Source of the DNA: Ptiloglossa arizonensis
Taxonomy: Eukaryota > Arthropoda > Insecta > Hymenoptera > Colletidae
DNA length: 64,000 nt
Reading direction: 5' to 3'
Assembly: GCF_051014685.1 (NCBI RefSeq)
Contig: NW_027479535.1
Span: 38,987-102,986 of the forward strand
A program made the translations under genes and the position numbers. The stretch's first letter is position 1, and every line of letters starts with the position of its first letter. The notes under the pieces were generated by a model that saw nothing but the letters and a program-made list of their open reading frames with translations, had not been told where the DNA came from and did no database searches. This document shows, piece by piece, positions 1 through 15,580 of this stretch.

Positions 1-1750
1 AACGTATAACGTATAACGTATAACGTATAACGTATAACGTATAACGTATAACGTATAACGAATAACGTATAACGTATAACGTATAACGTATAACGTATAA
101 CGTATAACGTATAACGTATAACGTATAACGCATAACGTATAACGTATAACGTATAACGTATAACGTATAACGTATAAAGTATAACGTATAACGTATAACG
201 AGTAACGTATAACGTGTAACGTATAGTGTATAACGTATAACGTATAACGTATAACGTATAACGTATAACGTATAACGTATAACGAGTAACGTATAACGTA
301 TAACGTATAACGTATAACGTATAACGTATAACGTATAACGTATAACTTATAACGTACAACGTATAACGTATAACGTACAACGTATAACGTATAACGTATA
401 ACGTATAACGTATAACGTATAACGTATAACGTATAACGTATAACGTATAACGTATAACGTATAACGTATAACGTATAACGTATAACTTATAACGTACAAC
501 GTATAACGTATAACGTATAACGTATAACGTATAACGTATAACGTATAACATATAACGTATAACGTATAACGTATAACGCATAACGTATAACGTATAACGT
601 ATAACGTATAACGTATAACGTATAACGTATAACGTATAACGTATAACGTAAAACGTATAACGTTTAACGTATAACGTATAACGTATAACGTATAACGTAT
701 AACGTATAACGTATAACGTATAACGAATAACGAATAACGTATAACGTATAACGTATAACGAGTAACGTATAACGTATAACGTATAACGTATAACGTATAA
801 CGTATAACGTATAACGTATAACGTGTAACGTATAACGTATAACGTATAACGTGTAACGTATAACGTGTAACGTATAACGTATAACGTATAACGTATAACG
901 CATAACGTATAACGTATAACGTATAACGTATAACGTATAACGTATAACGTATAACTTATAACGAGTAACGTATAACGTATAACGTATAACGTATAACGTA
1001 TAACGTATAACGTATAACGTATAACTTATAACGTATAACGTATAACGTATAACGTATAACGTATAACGTATAACGTATAACGTATAACGTATAACGTATA
1101 ACGTATAACGTATAACGTATAACGTATAACGTATAACTTATAACGTATAACGTATAACGTATAACGTATAACGTATAACATATAACGTATAACGTATAAC
1201 GTATAACGCATAACGTATAACGTATAACGTATAACGTATAACGTATAAAGTATAACGTATAACGTATAACGAGTAACGTATAACGTGTAACGTATAACGT
1301 ATAACGTATAACGTATAACGTATAACGTATAACGTATAACGTATAACGTATAACGTATAACGTATAACGTATAACGTATAACGTATAACGTATAACGTAT
1401 AACGTATAACCTATGACGCATAACGTACAACGTATAACGTATAACGTATAACGTATAACGTATAACGTATAACGTATAACGTGTAACGTATAACGTATAA
1501 CGTATAACGTATAACGCATAACGTATAACGTATAACGTATAACGAATAACGTATAACGGATAACGTTTAACGTATAACGTATAACGTATAACGTATAACG
1601 TATAACGTATAACGTATAACGTATAACGTATAACGTATAACGTATAACGTATAACGAATAACGTATAACGTATAACGTATAACGTATAACGTATAACGTA
1701 TAACGTATAACGTATAACGTATAACGTGTAACGCATAACGTATAACGCAT

Positions 1751-1883
1751 AACGTAAAACGTATAACATGTAACGTATAACGTATAGCGTATAACGTATA
1801 ACGTATTACATATTACATATAACGTATAACGTACAACGTATAACGTATAACATATAACGTCTAACGTTTAACGTATAACGTAC
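1751..1883. repeat. 133-bp barcode, copy 1
   Basis: Nineteen units with a fixed variant pattern: unit 1 T7A; unit 3 G4A plus A6G; unit 6 A2G; units 9 and 10 A1T plus G4A; unit 12 T7C; unit 15 G4A; unit 16 A6C; unit 17 A6T; unit 19 T7C; the rest consensus. The A6C-A6T neighbours are diagnostic. No known protein-binding motif is recognised. This copy belongs to duplication X. Confidence 0.92.
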
Positions 1884-2275
1884 AACGTATAACGTATAAC
1901 GTATAACGTACAACGTATAACGTATAACGTATATCGTATAACGTATAACGTATAACGTATAATGTATAACGTATAACATATAACGTATAACGTATAACGT
2001 ATAACGCATAACGTATAACGTATAACGTATAACGTATAACATATAACGTATAACGTATAACGTATAATGTATAACGTAAAACGTATAACGTATAACGTAT
2101 AACGTATAACGTATAACGTATAACGTATAACGTATAACGTATAACGTATAACGTATAACAAATAACGTATAACGTATAACGTATAACGAGTAACGTATAA
2201 CGTATAACGTATAACGTATAACGTATAACGTATAACGTATAACGTATAACGTATAACGTATAACGTATAACGTAT

Positions 2276-2317
2276 AACTTATAACGTAAAACGCATTACA
2301 TATTACGTATAACGAGT
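2276..2317. repeat. 42-bp TTAC-core motif M3 (type copy)
   Basis: Six units: G4T, T7A, T5C, A1T plus G4A, A1T, then aacgagt. It recurs near 3,030, 6,450, 6,895, 7,960, 9,780, 10,545, 23,187, 26,330, 27,540, 31,350, 32,570, 34,130, 42,165, 42,930, 47,660, 48,415, 51,690, 56,370 and 56,820. Versions with acagat occur at 11,523 and 15,695. A relative with consensus in place of T5C occurs near 33,480, 35,315, 35,575, 35,967, 37,199, 54,110, 54,390, 54,795, 62,700 and 63,120. Confidence 0.82.
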
Positions 2318-2618
2318 AACGTATAACGTATAACGTATAACGTATAACGTATAACGTATAACGTATAACGTATAACGTATAAGGTATAACGTATAACGTA
2401 TAACGTATAACGTATAACGTATAACGCATAACGTATAACGTATAACGTATAACGTATAACGTATAACGTATAACGTATAACGTATAATGTATAACGTAAA
2501 ACGTATAACGTATAACGTATAACGTATAAGGTATAACGTAAAACGTATAACGCATAACGTATAACGTGTAACGTATAACGTATAACGTATAACGTATAAC
2601 GTATAACGTATAACGTAT

Positions 2619-2667
2619 AACGAATAACGTAAAACGTAAAACGTATTACATATTACGTGTAACGAGT
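2619..2667. repeat. 49-bp TTAC-core motif M2 (type copy)
   Basis: Seven units: T5A, two T7A, consensus, A1T plus G4A, A1T plus A6G, then aacgagt. The same motif recurs near 2,941, 6,806, 10,121, 10,448, 19,776, 22,772, 23,096, 26,682, 27,442, 31,698, 32,468, 33,380, 33,668, 34,028, 42,508, 42,830, 48,002, 48,324, 52,042, 56,277 (with C3A), 56,724, 58,076, 59,066 and 59,933. Close pairs are often about 322-325 bp apart. Confidence 0.85.
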
Positions 2668-5600
2668 AACGTATAACGTATAACGTATAACGTATAACGT
2701 ATAACGTATAACGTATAACGCATAACGTATAACGTATAACGTATAACGTATAACGTATAAAGTATAACGTATAACGTATAACGAGTAACGTATAACGTGT
2801 AACGTATAAGGTATAACGTATAACGTATAACGTATAACGTATAACGTATAACGTATAACGTATAACGTATAACGTATATCGTATAACGTATAACGTATAA
2901 CGTATAACGTATAACGTATAACGTATAACGTATAGCGTATAACGAATAACGTAAAACGTAAAACGTATTACATATTACGTGTAACGAGTAACGTATAACG
3001 TATAACGTATAACGTATAACGTATAACGTATAACTTATAACGTAAAACGCATTACATATTACGTATAACGAGTAACGTATAACGTATAACGTATAACGTA
3101 TAACGTATAACGTATAACGTATAACGCATAACGTATAACGTATTACGTATAACGTATAACGTATAAAGTATAACGTATAACGTATAACGAGTAACGTATA
3201 ACGTGTAACGTATAAGGTATAACGTATAACGTATAACGTATAACGTATAACGTATAACGTATAACGTATAACGTATAACGTATATCGTATAACGTATAAC
3301 GTATAACGTATAACGTATAACGTATAACCTATGACGCATAACGTACAACGTATAACGTATAACGTATAACGTATAACGTATAACGTATAACGTATAACGT
3401 ATAACCTATGACGCATAACGTATAACGTATAACGTATAACGTATAACGTATAACGTATAACGTATAACGTATAACGTGTAACGTATAACGTATAGCGTAT
3501 AACGTATAACGTATAACGTATAACGTATAACGTATAACGTATAACGTACAACTTATAACGTATAACGTATAACGTATAACGTATAATGTATAACGTATAA
3601 CGTATAACGTATAACGTATAACGTATAACGTATAACGTATAACGTATAACGTATAACGTATAACGTATAACGTATAACGTATAACGTATAACGTATAACG
3701 TATAACGTATAACGTATAACGTATAACGTATAACTTATAACGTATAACGTATAACGTATAACGTATAACGTATAACATATAACGTATAACGTATAACGTA
3801 TAACGCATAACGTATAACGTATAACGTATAACGTATAACGTATAAAGTATAACGTATAACGTATAACGAGTAACGTATAACGTGTAACGTATAATGTATA
3901 ACGTATAACGTATAACGTATAACGTATAACGTATAACGTATAACGTATAACGTATAACGTATAACGTATAACGTATAACGTATAACGTATAACGTATAAC
4001 CTATGACGCATAACGTACAACGTATAACGTATAACGTATAACGTATAACGTATAACGTATAACGTATAACGTATAACGTGTAACGTATAACGTATAACGT
4101 ATAACGTATAACGCATAACGTATAACGTATAACGTATAACGCATAACGTATAACGGATAACGTTTAACGTATAACGTATAACGTATAACGTATAACGTAT
4201 AACGTATAACGTATAACGTATAACGTATAACGTATAACGTATAACGAATACCGTATAACGTATAACGTATAACGTATAACGTATAACGTATAACGTATAA
4301 CGTATAAAGTATAACGTATAACGTATAACGAGTAACGTATAACGTATAACGTATAACGTATAACGTATAACGTATAACGTATAACGTATAACGTATAACT
4401 TATAACGTATAACGTATAACGTATAACGTATAACGTATAACATATAACGTATAACGTATAACGTATAACGCATAACGTATAACGTATAACGTATAACGTA
4501 TAACGTATAAAGTATAACGTATAACGTATAACGAGTAACGTATAACGTGTAACGTATAATGTATAACGTATAACGTATAACGTATAACGTATAACGTATA
4601 ACGTATAACGTATAACGTATAACGTATAACGTATAACGTATAACGTATAACGTATAACGTATAACCTATGACGCATAACGTACAACGTATAACGTATAAC
4701 GTATAACGTATAACGTATAACGTATAACGTATAACGTATAACGTGTAACGTATAACGTGTAACGTATAACGTATAACGTATAACGTATAACGCATAACGT
4801 ATAACGTATAACGTATAACGCATAACGTATAACGTATAACGCATAACGTATAACGGATAACGTTTAACGTATAACGTATAACGCATAACGTATAACGTAT
4901 AACGTATAACGCATAACGTATAACGGATAACGTTTAACGTATAACGTATAACGTATAACGTATAACGTATAACGTATAACGTATAACGTATAACGTATAA
5001 CGTATAACGTATAACGAATAACGTATAACGTATAACGTATAACGTATAACGTATAACGTATAACGTATAACGTATAACGTATAACGTATAACGTATAACG
5101 TATAACGTATAACGAATAACGTATAACATATAACGTATAACGTATAACGTGTAACGTATAACGTATAACGTATAACGTATAACGTATAATGTATAACGTC
5201 AAACGTACAACGTATAACGTATAACGTATAACGTATAACGTATAACGTATAACGCATAACGTATAACGTATAACGTATAACGCATAACGTATAACGTATG
5301 ACGTTTAACGTATAACGTATAACGTATAACGTATAACGTATAACGAATAACGTATAACATATAACGTATAACGTATAACGTGTAACGTATAACGTATAAC
5401 GTATAACGTATAACGTATAATGTATAACGTCAAACGTATAACGTATAACGTATAACGTATAACGTATAACGTATAACGTATAACGCATAACGTATAACGT
5501 ATAACGTATAACGCATAACGTATAACGTATGACGTTTAACGTATAACGTATAACGTATAACGTATAACGTATAACGTATAAAGTATAACGTATAACGTAT

Positions 5601-8029
5601 AACGAGTAACGTATAACGTGTAACGTATAAGGTATAACGTATAACGTATAACGTATAACGTATAACGTATAACGTATAACGTATAACGTATAACGTATAA
5701 CGTATATCGTATAACGTATAACGTATAACGTATAACGTATAACGTATAACCTATGACGCATAACGTACAACGTATAACGTATAACGTATAACGTATAACG
5801 TATAACGTATAACCTATGACGCATAACGTATAACGTATAACGTATAACGTATAACGAATAACGTATAACGTATAACGTATAACGTATAACGTGTAACGTA
5901 TAACGTATAGCGTATAACGTATAACGTATAACGTATAACGTATAACGTATAACGTATAACGTACAACTTATAACGTATAACGTATAACGTATAACGTATA
6001 ATGTATAACGTATAACGTATAACGTATAACGTATAACGTATAACGTATAACGTATAACGTATAACGTATAACGTATAACGTATAACGTATAACGTATAAC
6101 GTATAACGTATAACGTATAACGAATAACGTATAACATATAACGTATAACGTATAACGTGTAACGTATAACGTATAACGTATAACGTATAACGTATAATGT
6201 ATAACGTCAAACGTATAACGTATAACGTATAACGTATAACGTATAACGTATAACGTATAACGCATAACGTATAACGCATAACGTATAACGCATAACGTAT
6301 AACGTATGACGTTTAACGTATAACGTATAACGTATAACGTATAACGTATAACGTATAACGTATAACGTATAACGTATAACGTATAACGTATAACCTATAA
6401 CGAATAACGTATAACGTATAACGTATAACGTATAACGTATAACGTATAACTTATAACGTAAAACGCATTACACATTACGTATAACGAGTAACGTATAACG
6501 TATAACGTATAACGTATAACGTATAACGTATAACGTATAACGTATAACGTATAAGGTATAACGTATAACGTATAACGTATAACGTATAACGTATAACGCA
6601 TAACGTATAACGTATAACGTATAACGTATAACGTATAACGTATAACGTATAACGTATAATGTATAACGTAAAACGTATAACGTATAACGTATAACGTATA
6701 AGGTATAACGTAAAACGTATAACGCATAACGTATAACGTATAACGTATAACGTATAACGTATAACGTATAACGTATAACGTATAACGTATAACGTATAAC
6801 GTATAACGAATAACGTAAAACGTAAAACGTATTACATATTACGTGTAACGTATAACGTATAACGTATAACGTATAACGTATAACGTATAACTTATAACGT
6901 AAAACGCATTACATATTACGTATAACGAGTAACGTATAACGTATAACGTATAACGTATAACGTATAACGTATAACGTATAACGTATAACGTATAACGTAT
7001 AACGTATAACGTATAACGTATAACGTATAACATATAACGTATAACGTATAACGTATAACGTATAACGTATAATGTATAACGTAAAACGTATAACGTTTAA
7101 CGTATAACGTATAACGTATAACGTATAACGTATAACGTATAACGTATAACGAATAACGAATAACGTATAACGTATAACGTATAACGAGTAACGTATAACG
7201 TATAACGTATAACGTATAACGTATAACGTATAACGTGTAACGTATAACGTATAACGTATAACGTATAACGTATAACGTGTAACGTATAACGTATAACGTA
7301 TAACGTATAACGCATAACGTATAACGTATAACGTATAACGTATAACGTATAACGTATAACGTATAACGTATAACGAGTAACGTATAACGTATAACGTATA
7401 ACGTATAACGTATAACGTATAACGTATAACGTATAACTTATAACGTACAACGTATAACGTATAACGTATTACGTATAACGTATAACGTATAACGTATAAC
7501 GTATAACGTATAACGTATAACGTACAACGCATAACGTATAACGTATAACGTATAACGTATAACGTATAACGTATAACGTATAACTTATAACGTATAACGT
7601 ATAACGTATAACGTATAACGTATAACGTATAACGTATAACGTATAACGTATAACGCATAACGTATAACGTATAACGTATAACGTATAACGTATAACGTAT
7701 AAAGTATAACGTATAACGTATAACGAGTAACGTATAACGTGTAACGTATAATGTATAACGTATAACGTATAACGTATAACGTATAACGTATAACGTATAA
7801 CGTATAACGAGTAACGTATAACGTATAACGTATAACGTATAACGTATAACGTATAACGTATAACGTATAACTTATAACGTACAACGTATAACGTATAACG
7901 TATAACGTATAACGTATAACGTATAACGTATAACGTATAACGTATAACGTATAACGTATAACTTATAACGTAAAACGCATTACATATTACGTATAACGAG
8001 TAACGTATAACGTATAACGTATAACGTAT

Positions 8030-11000
8030 AACGTATAACGTATAACGTATAACGTATAACGTATAACGTATAACGTATAACATATAACGTATAACGTATA
8101 ACGTATAACGCATAACGTATAACGTATAACGTATAACGTATAACGTATAACGTATAACGTATAACGTATAATGTATAACGTAAAACGTATAACGTTTAAC
8201 GTATAACGTATAACGTATAACGTATAACGTATAACGTATAACGTATAACGTATAACGAATAACGAATAACGTATAACGTATAACGTATAACGAGTAACGT
8301 ATAACGTATAACGTATAACGTATAACGTATAACGTATAACGTGTAACGTATAACGTATAACGTATAACGTATAACGTATAACGTGTAACGTATAACGTAT
8401 AACGTATAACGTATAACGCATAACGTATAACGTATAACGTATAACGTATAACGTATAACGTATAACGTATAACTTATAACGAGTAACGTATAACGTATAA
8501 CGTATAACGTATAACGTATAACGTATAACGTATAACGTATAACTTATAACGTATAACGTATAACGTATAACGTATAACGTATAACGTATAACGTATAACG
8601 TATAACGTATAACGTATAAATTATAACGTATAACGTATAACGTATAACGTATAACTTATAACGTATAACGTATAACGTATAACGTATAACGTATAACATA
8701 TAACGTATAACGTATAACGTATAACGCATAACGTATAACGTATAACGTATAACGTATAACGTATAAAGTATAACGTATAACGTATAACGAGTAACGTATA
8801 ACGTGTAACGTATAATGTATAACGTATAACGTATAACGTATAACGTATAACGTATAACGTATAACATATAACGTATAACGTATAACGTATAACGTATAAC
8901 GTATAACGTATAACGTATAACGTATCACCTATGACGCATAACGTACAACGTATAACGTATAACGTATAACGTATAACGTATAACGTATAACGTATAACGT
9001 GTAACGTATAACGTATAACGTATAACGTATAACGCATAACGTATAACGTATAACGTATAACGAATAACGTATAACGGATAACGTTTAACGTATAACGTAT
9101 AACGTATAACGTATAACGTATAACGTATAACGTATAACGTATAACGTATAACGTATAACGTATAACGAATAACGTATAACGTATAACGTATAACGTATAA
9201 CGTATAACGTATAACGTATAACGTATAACGTATAACGTGTAACGCATAACGTATAACGCATAACGTAAAACGTATAACATGTAACGTATAACGTATAGCG
9301 TATAACGTATAACGTATTACATATTACATATAACGTATAACGTACAACGTATAACGTATAACATATAACGTCTAACGTTTAACGTATAACGTACAACGTA
9401 TAACGTATAACGTATAACGTACAACGTATAACGTATAACGTATATCGTATAACGTATAACGTATAACGTATAATGTATAACGTATAACATATAACGTATA
9501 ACGTATAACGTATAACGCATAACGTATAACGTATAACGTATAACGTATAACATATAACGTATAACGTATAACGTATAATGTATAACGTAAAACGTATAAC
9601 GTATAACGTATAACGTATAACGTATAACGTATAACGTATAACGTATAACGTATAACGTATAACGTATAACAAATAACGTATAACGTATAACGTATAACGA
9701 GTAACGTATAACGTATAACGTATAACGTATAACGTATAACGTATAACGTATAACGTATAACGTATAACGTATAACGTATAACTTATAACGTAAAACGCAT
9801 TACATATTACGTATAACGAGTAACGTATAACGTATAACGTATAACGTATAACGTATAACGTATAACGTATAACGTATAACGTATAAGGTATAACGTATAA
9901 CGTATAACGTATAACGTATAACGTATAACGCATAACGTATAACGTATAACGTATAACGTATAACGTATAACGTATAACGTATAACGTATAATGTATAACG
10001 TAAAACGTATAACGTATAACGTATAACGTATAAGGTATAACGTAAAACGTATAACGCATAACGTATAACGTGTAACGTATAACGTATAACGTATAACGTA
10101 TAACGTATAACGTATAACGTATAACGAATAACGTAAAACGTAAAACGTATTACATATTACGTGTAACGAGTAACGTATAACGTATAACGTATAACGTATA
10201 ACGTATAACGTATAACGTATAACGCATAACGTATAACGTATAACGTATAACGTATAACGTATAAAGTATAACGTATAACGTATAACGAGTAACGTATAAC
10301 GTGTAACGTATAAGGTATAACGTATAACGTATAACGTATAACGTATAACGTATAACGTATAACGTATAACGTATAACGTATATCGTATAACGTATAACGT
10401 ATAACGTATAACGTATAACGTATAACGTATAACGTATAGCGTATAACGAATAACGTAAAACGTAAAACGTATTACATATTACGTGTAACGAGTAACGTAT
10501 AACGTATAACGTATAACGTATAACGTATAACGTATAACGTATAACTTATAACGTAAAACGCATTACATATTACGTATAACGAGTAACGTATAACGTATAA
10601 CGTATAACGTATAACGTATAACGTATAACGTATAACGCATAACGTATAACGTATAACGTATAACGTATAACGTATAAAGTATAACGTATAACGTATAACG
10701 AGTAACGTATAACGTGTAACGTATAAGGTATAACGTATAACGTATAACGTATAACGTATAACGTATAACGTATAACGTATAACGTATAACGTATATCGTA
10801 TAACGTATAACGTATAACGTATAACGTATAACGTATAACCTATGACGCATAACGTACAACGTATAACGTATAACGTATAACGTATAACGTATAACGTATA
10901 ACGTATAACGTATAACGTATAACCTATGACGCATAACGTATAACGTATAACGTATAACGTATAACGTATAACGTATAACGTATAACGTATAACGTGTAAC

Positions 11001-11160
11001 GTATAACGTATAGCGTATAACGTATAACGTATAACGTATAACGTATAACGTATAACGTATAACGTACAACTTATAACGTATAACGTATAACGTATAACGT
11101 ATAATGTATAACGTATAACGTATAACGTATAACGTATAACGTATAACGTATAACGTATAA
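8030..11160. repeat. Segmental duplicate of 0.5-3.65 kb
   Basis: Variant barcodes match the first 3.65 kb at offsets 7,511, 7,518 and 7,532, all multiples of 7. Anchors: G4A 547 with 8,079; A6T 659 with 8,191; G4T 953 with 8,464; barcode 1,751 with 9,262; aacctat 3,403 with 10,921; aatgtat 3,585 with 11,103. Homology ends between 11,110 and 11,223. A private double variant, aaattat, sits at 8,618. Confidence 0.8.
9262..9394. repeat. 133-bp barcode, copy 2
   Basis: Same 19-unit pattern, 7,511 bp (1,073 units) after copy 1. Confidence 0.92.
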
Positions 11161-11429
11161 CGTATAACGTATAACGTATAACGTATAACGTATAACGTAT
11201 AACGTATAACGTATAACGTATAACGAATAACGTATAACATATAACGTATAACGTATAACGTGTAACGTATAACGTATAACGTATAACGTATAACGTATAA
11301 TGTATAACGTCAAACGTATAACGTATAACGTATAACGTATAACGTATAACGCATAACGTATAACGTATAACGTATAACGCATAACGTATAACGTATGACG
11401 TTTAACGTATAACGTATAACGTATAACGT

Positions 11430-14400
11430 ATAACGTATAACGTATAACGTATAACGTATAACGTATAACCTATAACGAATAACGTATAACGTATAACGTA
11501 TAACGTATAACGTATAACGTATAACTTATAACGTAAAACGCATTACAGATTACGTATAACGAGTAACGTATAACGTATAACGTATAACGTATAACGTATA
11601 ACGTATAACGTATAAGGTATAACGTATAACGTATAACGTATAACGTATAACGTATAACGCATAACGTATAACGTATAACGTATAACGTATAACGTATAAC
11701 GTATAACGTATAACGTATAACGTATAACGTATAACGTATAACGTATAACGTATAACGTATAACGTATAACGTATAACTTATAACGTATAACGTATAACGT
11801 ATAACGTATAACGTATAACATATAACGTATAACGTATAACGTATAACGCATAACGTATAACGTATAACGTATAACGTATAACGTATAAAGTATAACGTAT
11901 AACGTATAACGAGTAACGTATAACGTGTAACGTATAATGTATAACGTATAACGTATAACGTATAACGTATAACGTATAACGTATAACGTATAACGTATAA
12001 CGTATAACGTATAACGTATAACGTATGACGTATAACGTATAACGTATAACGTATAACCTATGACGCATAACGTACAACGTATAACGTATAACGTATAACG
12101 TATAACGTATAACGTATAACGTATAACGTATAACGTGTAACGTATAACGTATAACGTATAACGTATAACGCATAACGTATAACGTATAACGTATAACGCA
12201 TAACGTATAACGGATAACGTTTAACGTATAACGTATAACGTATAACGTATAACGTATAACGTATAACGTATAACGTATAACGTATAACGTATAACGTATA
12301 ACGAATAACGTATAACGTATAACGTATAACGTATAACGTATAACGTATAACGTATAACGTATAAAGTATAACGTATAACGTATAACGAGTAACGTATAAC
12401 GTATAACGTATAACGTATAACGTATAACGTATAACGTATAACGTATAACGTATAACTTATAACGTATAACGTATAACGTATAACGTATAACGTATAACAT
12501 ATAACGTATAACGTATAACGTATAACGCATAACGTATAACGTATAACGTATAACGTATAACGTATAAAGTATAACGTATAACGTATAACGAGTAACGTAT
12601 AACGTGTAACGTATAATGTATAACGTATAACGTATAACGTATAACGTATAACGTATAACGTATAACGTATAACGTATAACGTATAACGTATAACGTATAA
12701 CGTATAACGTATAACGTATAACCTATGACGCATAACGTACAACGTATAACGTATAACGTATAACGTATAACGTATAACGTATAACGTATAACGTATAACG
12801 TGTAACGTATAACGTGTAACGTATAACGTATAACGTATAACGTATAACGCATAACGTATAACGTATAACGTATAACGCATAACGTATAACGTATAACGCA
12901 TAACGTATAACGGATAACGTTTAACGTATAACGTATAACGCATAACGTATAACGTATAACGTATAACGCATAACGTATAACGGATAACGTTTAACGTATA
13001 ACGTATAACGTATAACGTATAACGTATAACGTATAACGTATAAGGTATAACGTATAACGTATAACGTATAACGAATAACGTATAACGTATAACGTATAAC
13101 GTATAACGTATAACGTATAACGTATAACGTATAAAGTATAACGTATAACGTATAACGAGTAACGTATATCGTATAACGTATAACGTATAACGTATAACGT
13201 ATAACGTATAACGTATAACTTATAACGTATAACGTATAACGTATAACGTATAACGTATAACATATAACGTATAACGTATAACGTATAACGCATAACGTAT
13301 AACGTATAACGTATAACGTATAACGTATAAAGTATAACGTATAACGTATAACGAGTAACGTATAACGTGTAACGTATAATGTATAACGTATAACGTATAA
13401 CGTATAACGTATAACGTATAACGTATAACGTATAACGTATAACGTATAACGTATAACGTATAACGTATAACGTATAACGTATAACGTATAACCTATGATG
13501 CATAACGTACAACGTATAACGTATAACGTATAACGTATAACGTATAACGTATAACGTATAACGTATAACGTGTAACGTATAACGTATAACGTATAACGTA
13601 TAACGCATAACGTATAACGTATAACGTATAACGCATAACGTATAACGGATAACGTTTAACGTATAACGTATAACGTATAACGTATAACGTATAACGTATA
13701 ACGTATAACGTATAACGTATAACGTATAACGTATAACGTATAACGAATAACGTATAACGTATAACGTATAACGTATAACGTATAACGTATAACGTATAAC
13801 GTATAACGTATAACGCATAACGTATAACGTATAACGTATAACGTATAACGTATAACGTATAAAGTATAACGTATAACGTATAACGAGTAACGTATAACGT
13901 GTAACGTATAATGTATAACGTATAACGTATAACGTATAACGTATAACGTATAACGTATAACGTATAACGAGTAACGTATAACGTATAACGTATAACGTAT
14001 AACGTATAACGTATAACGTATAACGTATAACTTATAACGTACAACGTATAACGTATAACGTATAACGTATAACGTATAACGTATAACGTATAACGTATAA
14101 CGTATAACGTATAACGTATAACGTATAACGTATAACGTATAACGTATAACTTATAACGTACAACGTATAACGTATAACGTATAACGTATAACGTATAACG
14201 TATAACGTATAACGTATAACGTATAACGTATAACATATAACGTATAACGTATAACGTATAACGCATAACGTATAACGTATAACGTATAACGTATAACGTA
14301 TAACGTATAACGTATAACGTATAATGTATAACGTAAAACGTATAACGTTTAACGTATAACGTATAACGTATAACGTATAACGTATAACGTATAACGTATA

Positions 14401-15580
14401 ACGTATAACGAATAACGAATAACGTATAACGTATAACGTATAACGAGTAACGTATAACGTATAACGTATAACGTATAACGTATAACGTATAACGTGTAAC
14501 GTATAACGTATAACGTATAACGTATAACGTATAACGTGTAACGTATAACGTATAACGTATAACGTATAACGCATAACGTATAACGTATAACGTATAACGT
14601 ATAACGTATAACGTATAACGTATAACTTATAACGAGTAACGTATAACGTATAACGTATAACGTATAACGTATAACGTATAACGTATAACGTATAACTTAT
14701 AACGTATAACGTATAACGTATAACGTATAACGTATAACGTATAACGTATAACGTATAACGTATAACGTATAACGTATAACGTATAACGTATAACGTATAA
14801 CGTATAACTTATAACGTATAACGTATAACGTATAACGTATAACGTATAACATATAACGTATAACGTATAACGTATAACGCATAACGTATAACGTATAACG
14901 TATAACGTATAACGTATAAAGTATAACGTATAACGTATAACGAGTAACGTATAACGTGTAACGTATAATGTATAACGTATAACGTATAACGTATAACGTA
15001 TAACGTATAACGTATAACGTATAACGTATAACGTATAACGTATAACGTATAACGTATAACGTATAACGTATAACGTATAACCTATGACGCATAACGTACA
15101 ACGTATAACGTATAACGTATAACGTATAACGTATAACGTATAACGTATAACGTGTAACGTATAACGTATAACGTATAACGTATAACGCATAACGTATAAC
15201 GTATAACGTATAACGAATAACGTATAACGGATAACGTTTAACGTATAACGTATAACGTATAACGTATAACGTATAACGTATAACGTATAACGTATAACGT
15301 ATAACGTATAACGTATAACGTATAACGAATAACGTATAACGTATAACGTATAACGTATAACGTATAACGTATAACGTATAACGTATAACGTATAACGTGT
15401 AACGCATAACGTATAACGCATAACGTAAAACGTATAACATGTAACGTATAACGTATAGCGTATAACGTATAACGTATTACATATTACATATAACGTATAA
15501 CGTACAACGTATAACGTATAACATATAACGTCTAACGTTTAACGTATAACGTACAACGTATAACGTATAACGTATAACGT
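11430..15580. repeat. Tandem duplication Y, copy 1
   Basis: Matches 15.58-19.75 kb at offset 4,172 on the left (aacctat 11,467 with 15,639; G4T 11,523 with 15,695; and the unusual acagat change just after it in both) and 4,179 on the right (barcode 15,422 with 19,601). The right edge falls between 15,555 and 15,582, where the partner begins, so the two copies are directly adjacent, as unequal exchange would leave them. Confidence 0.85.
15422..15554. repeat. 133-bp barcode, copy 3
   Basis: Same pattern, at the right end of duplication Y copy 1. Confidence 0.92.

Larger units (their letters stand above)
1..5050. repeat. Segmental duplication X, copy 1 (left end outside window)
   Basis: The barcode of variant units matches 39.9-44.2 kb at offset 39,886 (with local shifts of a few whole units, e.g. 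39,879, 39,893, 39,907) and 45.4-50.45 kb at 45,381-45,409. Anchors include T5A at 57, T5C at 127, C3A at 176, the 133-bp barcode at 1,751, the T5G unit at 4,922 and T5A at 5,013. Homology to the third copy stops between 5,020 and 5,076. This copy lacks the G4-to-A-type change (unit aaactat) shared by the other two at 41,294 and 46,789; here the unit at 1,408 is aacctat. Confidence 0.85.
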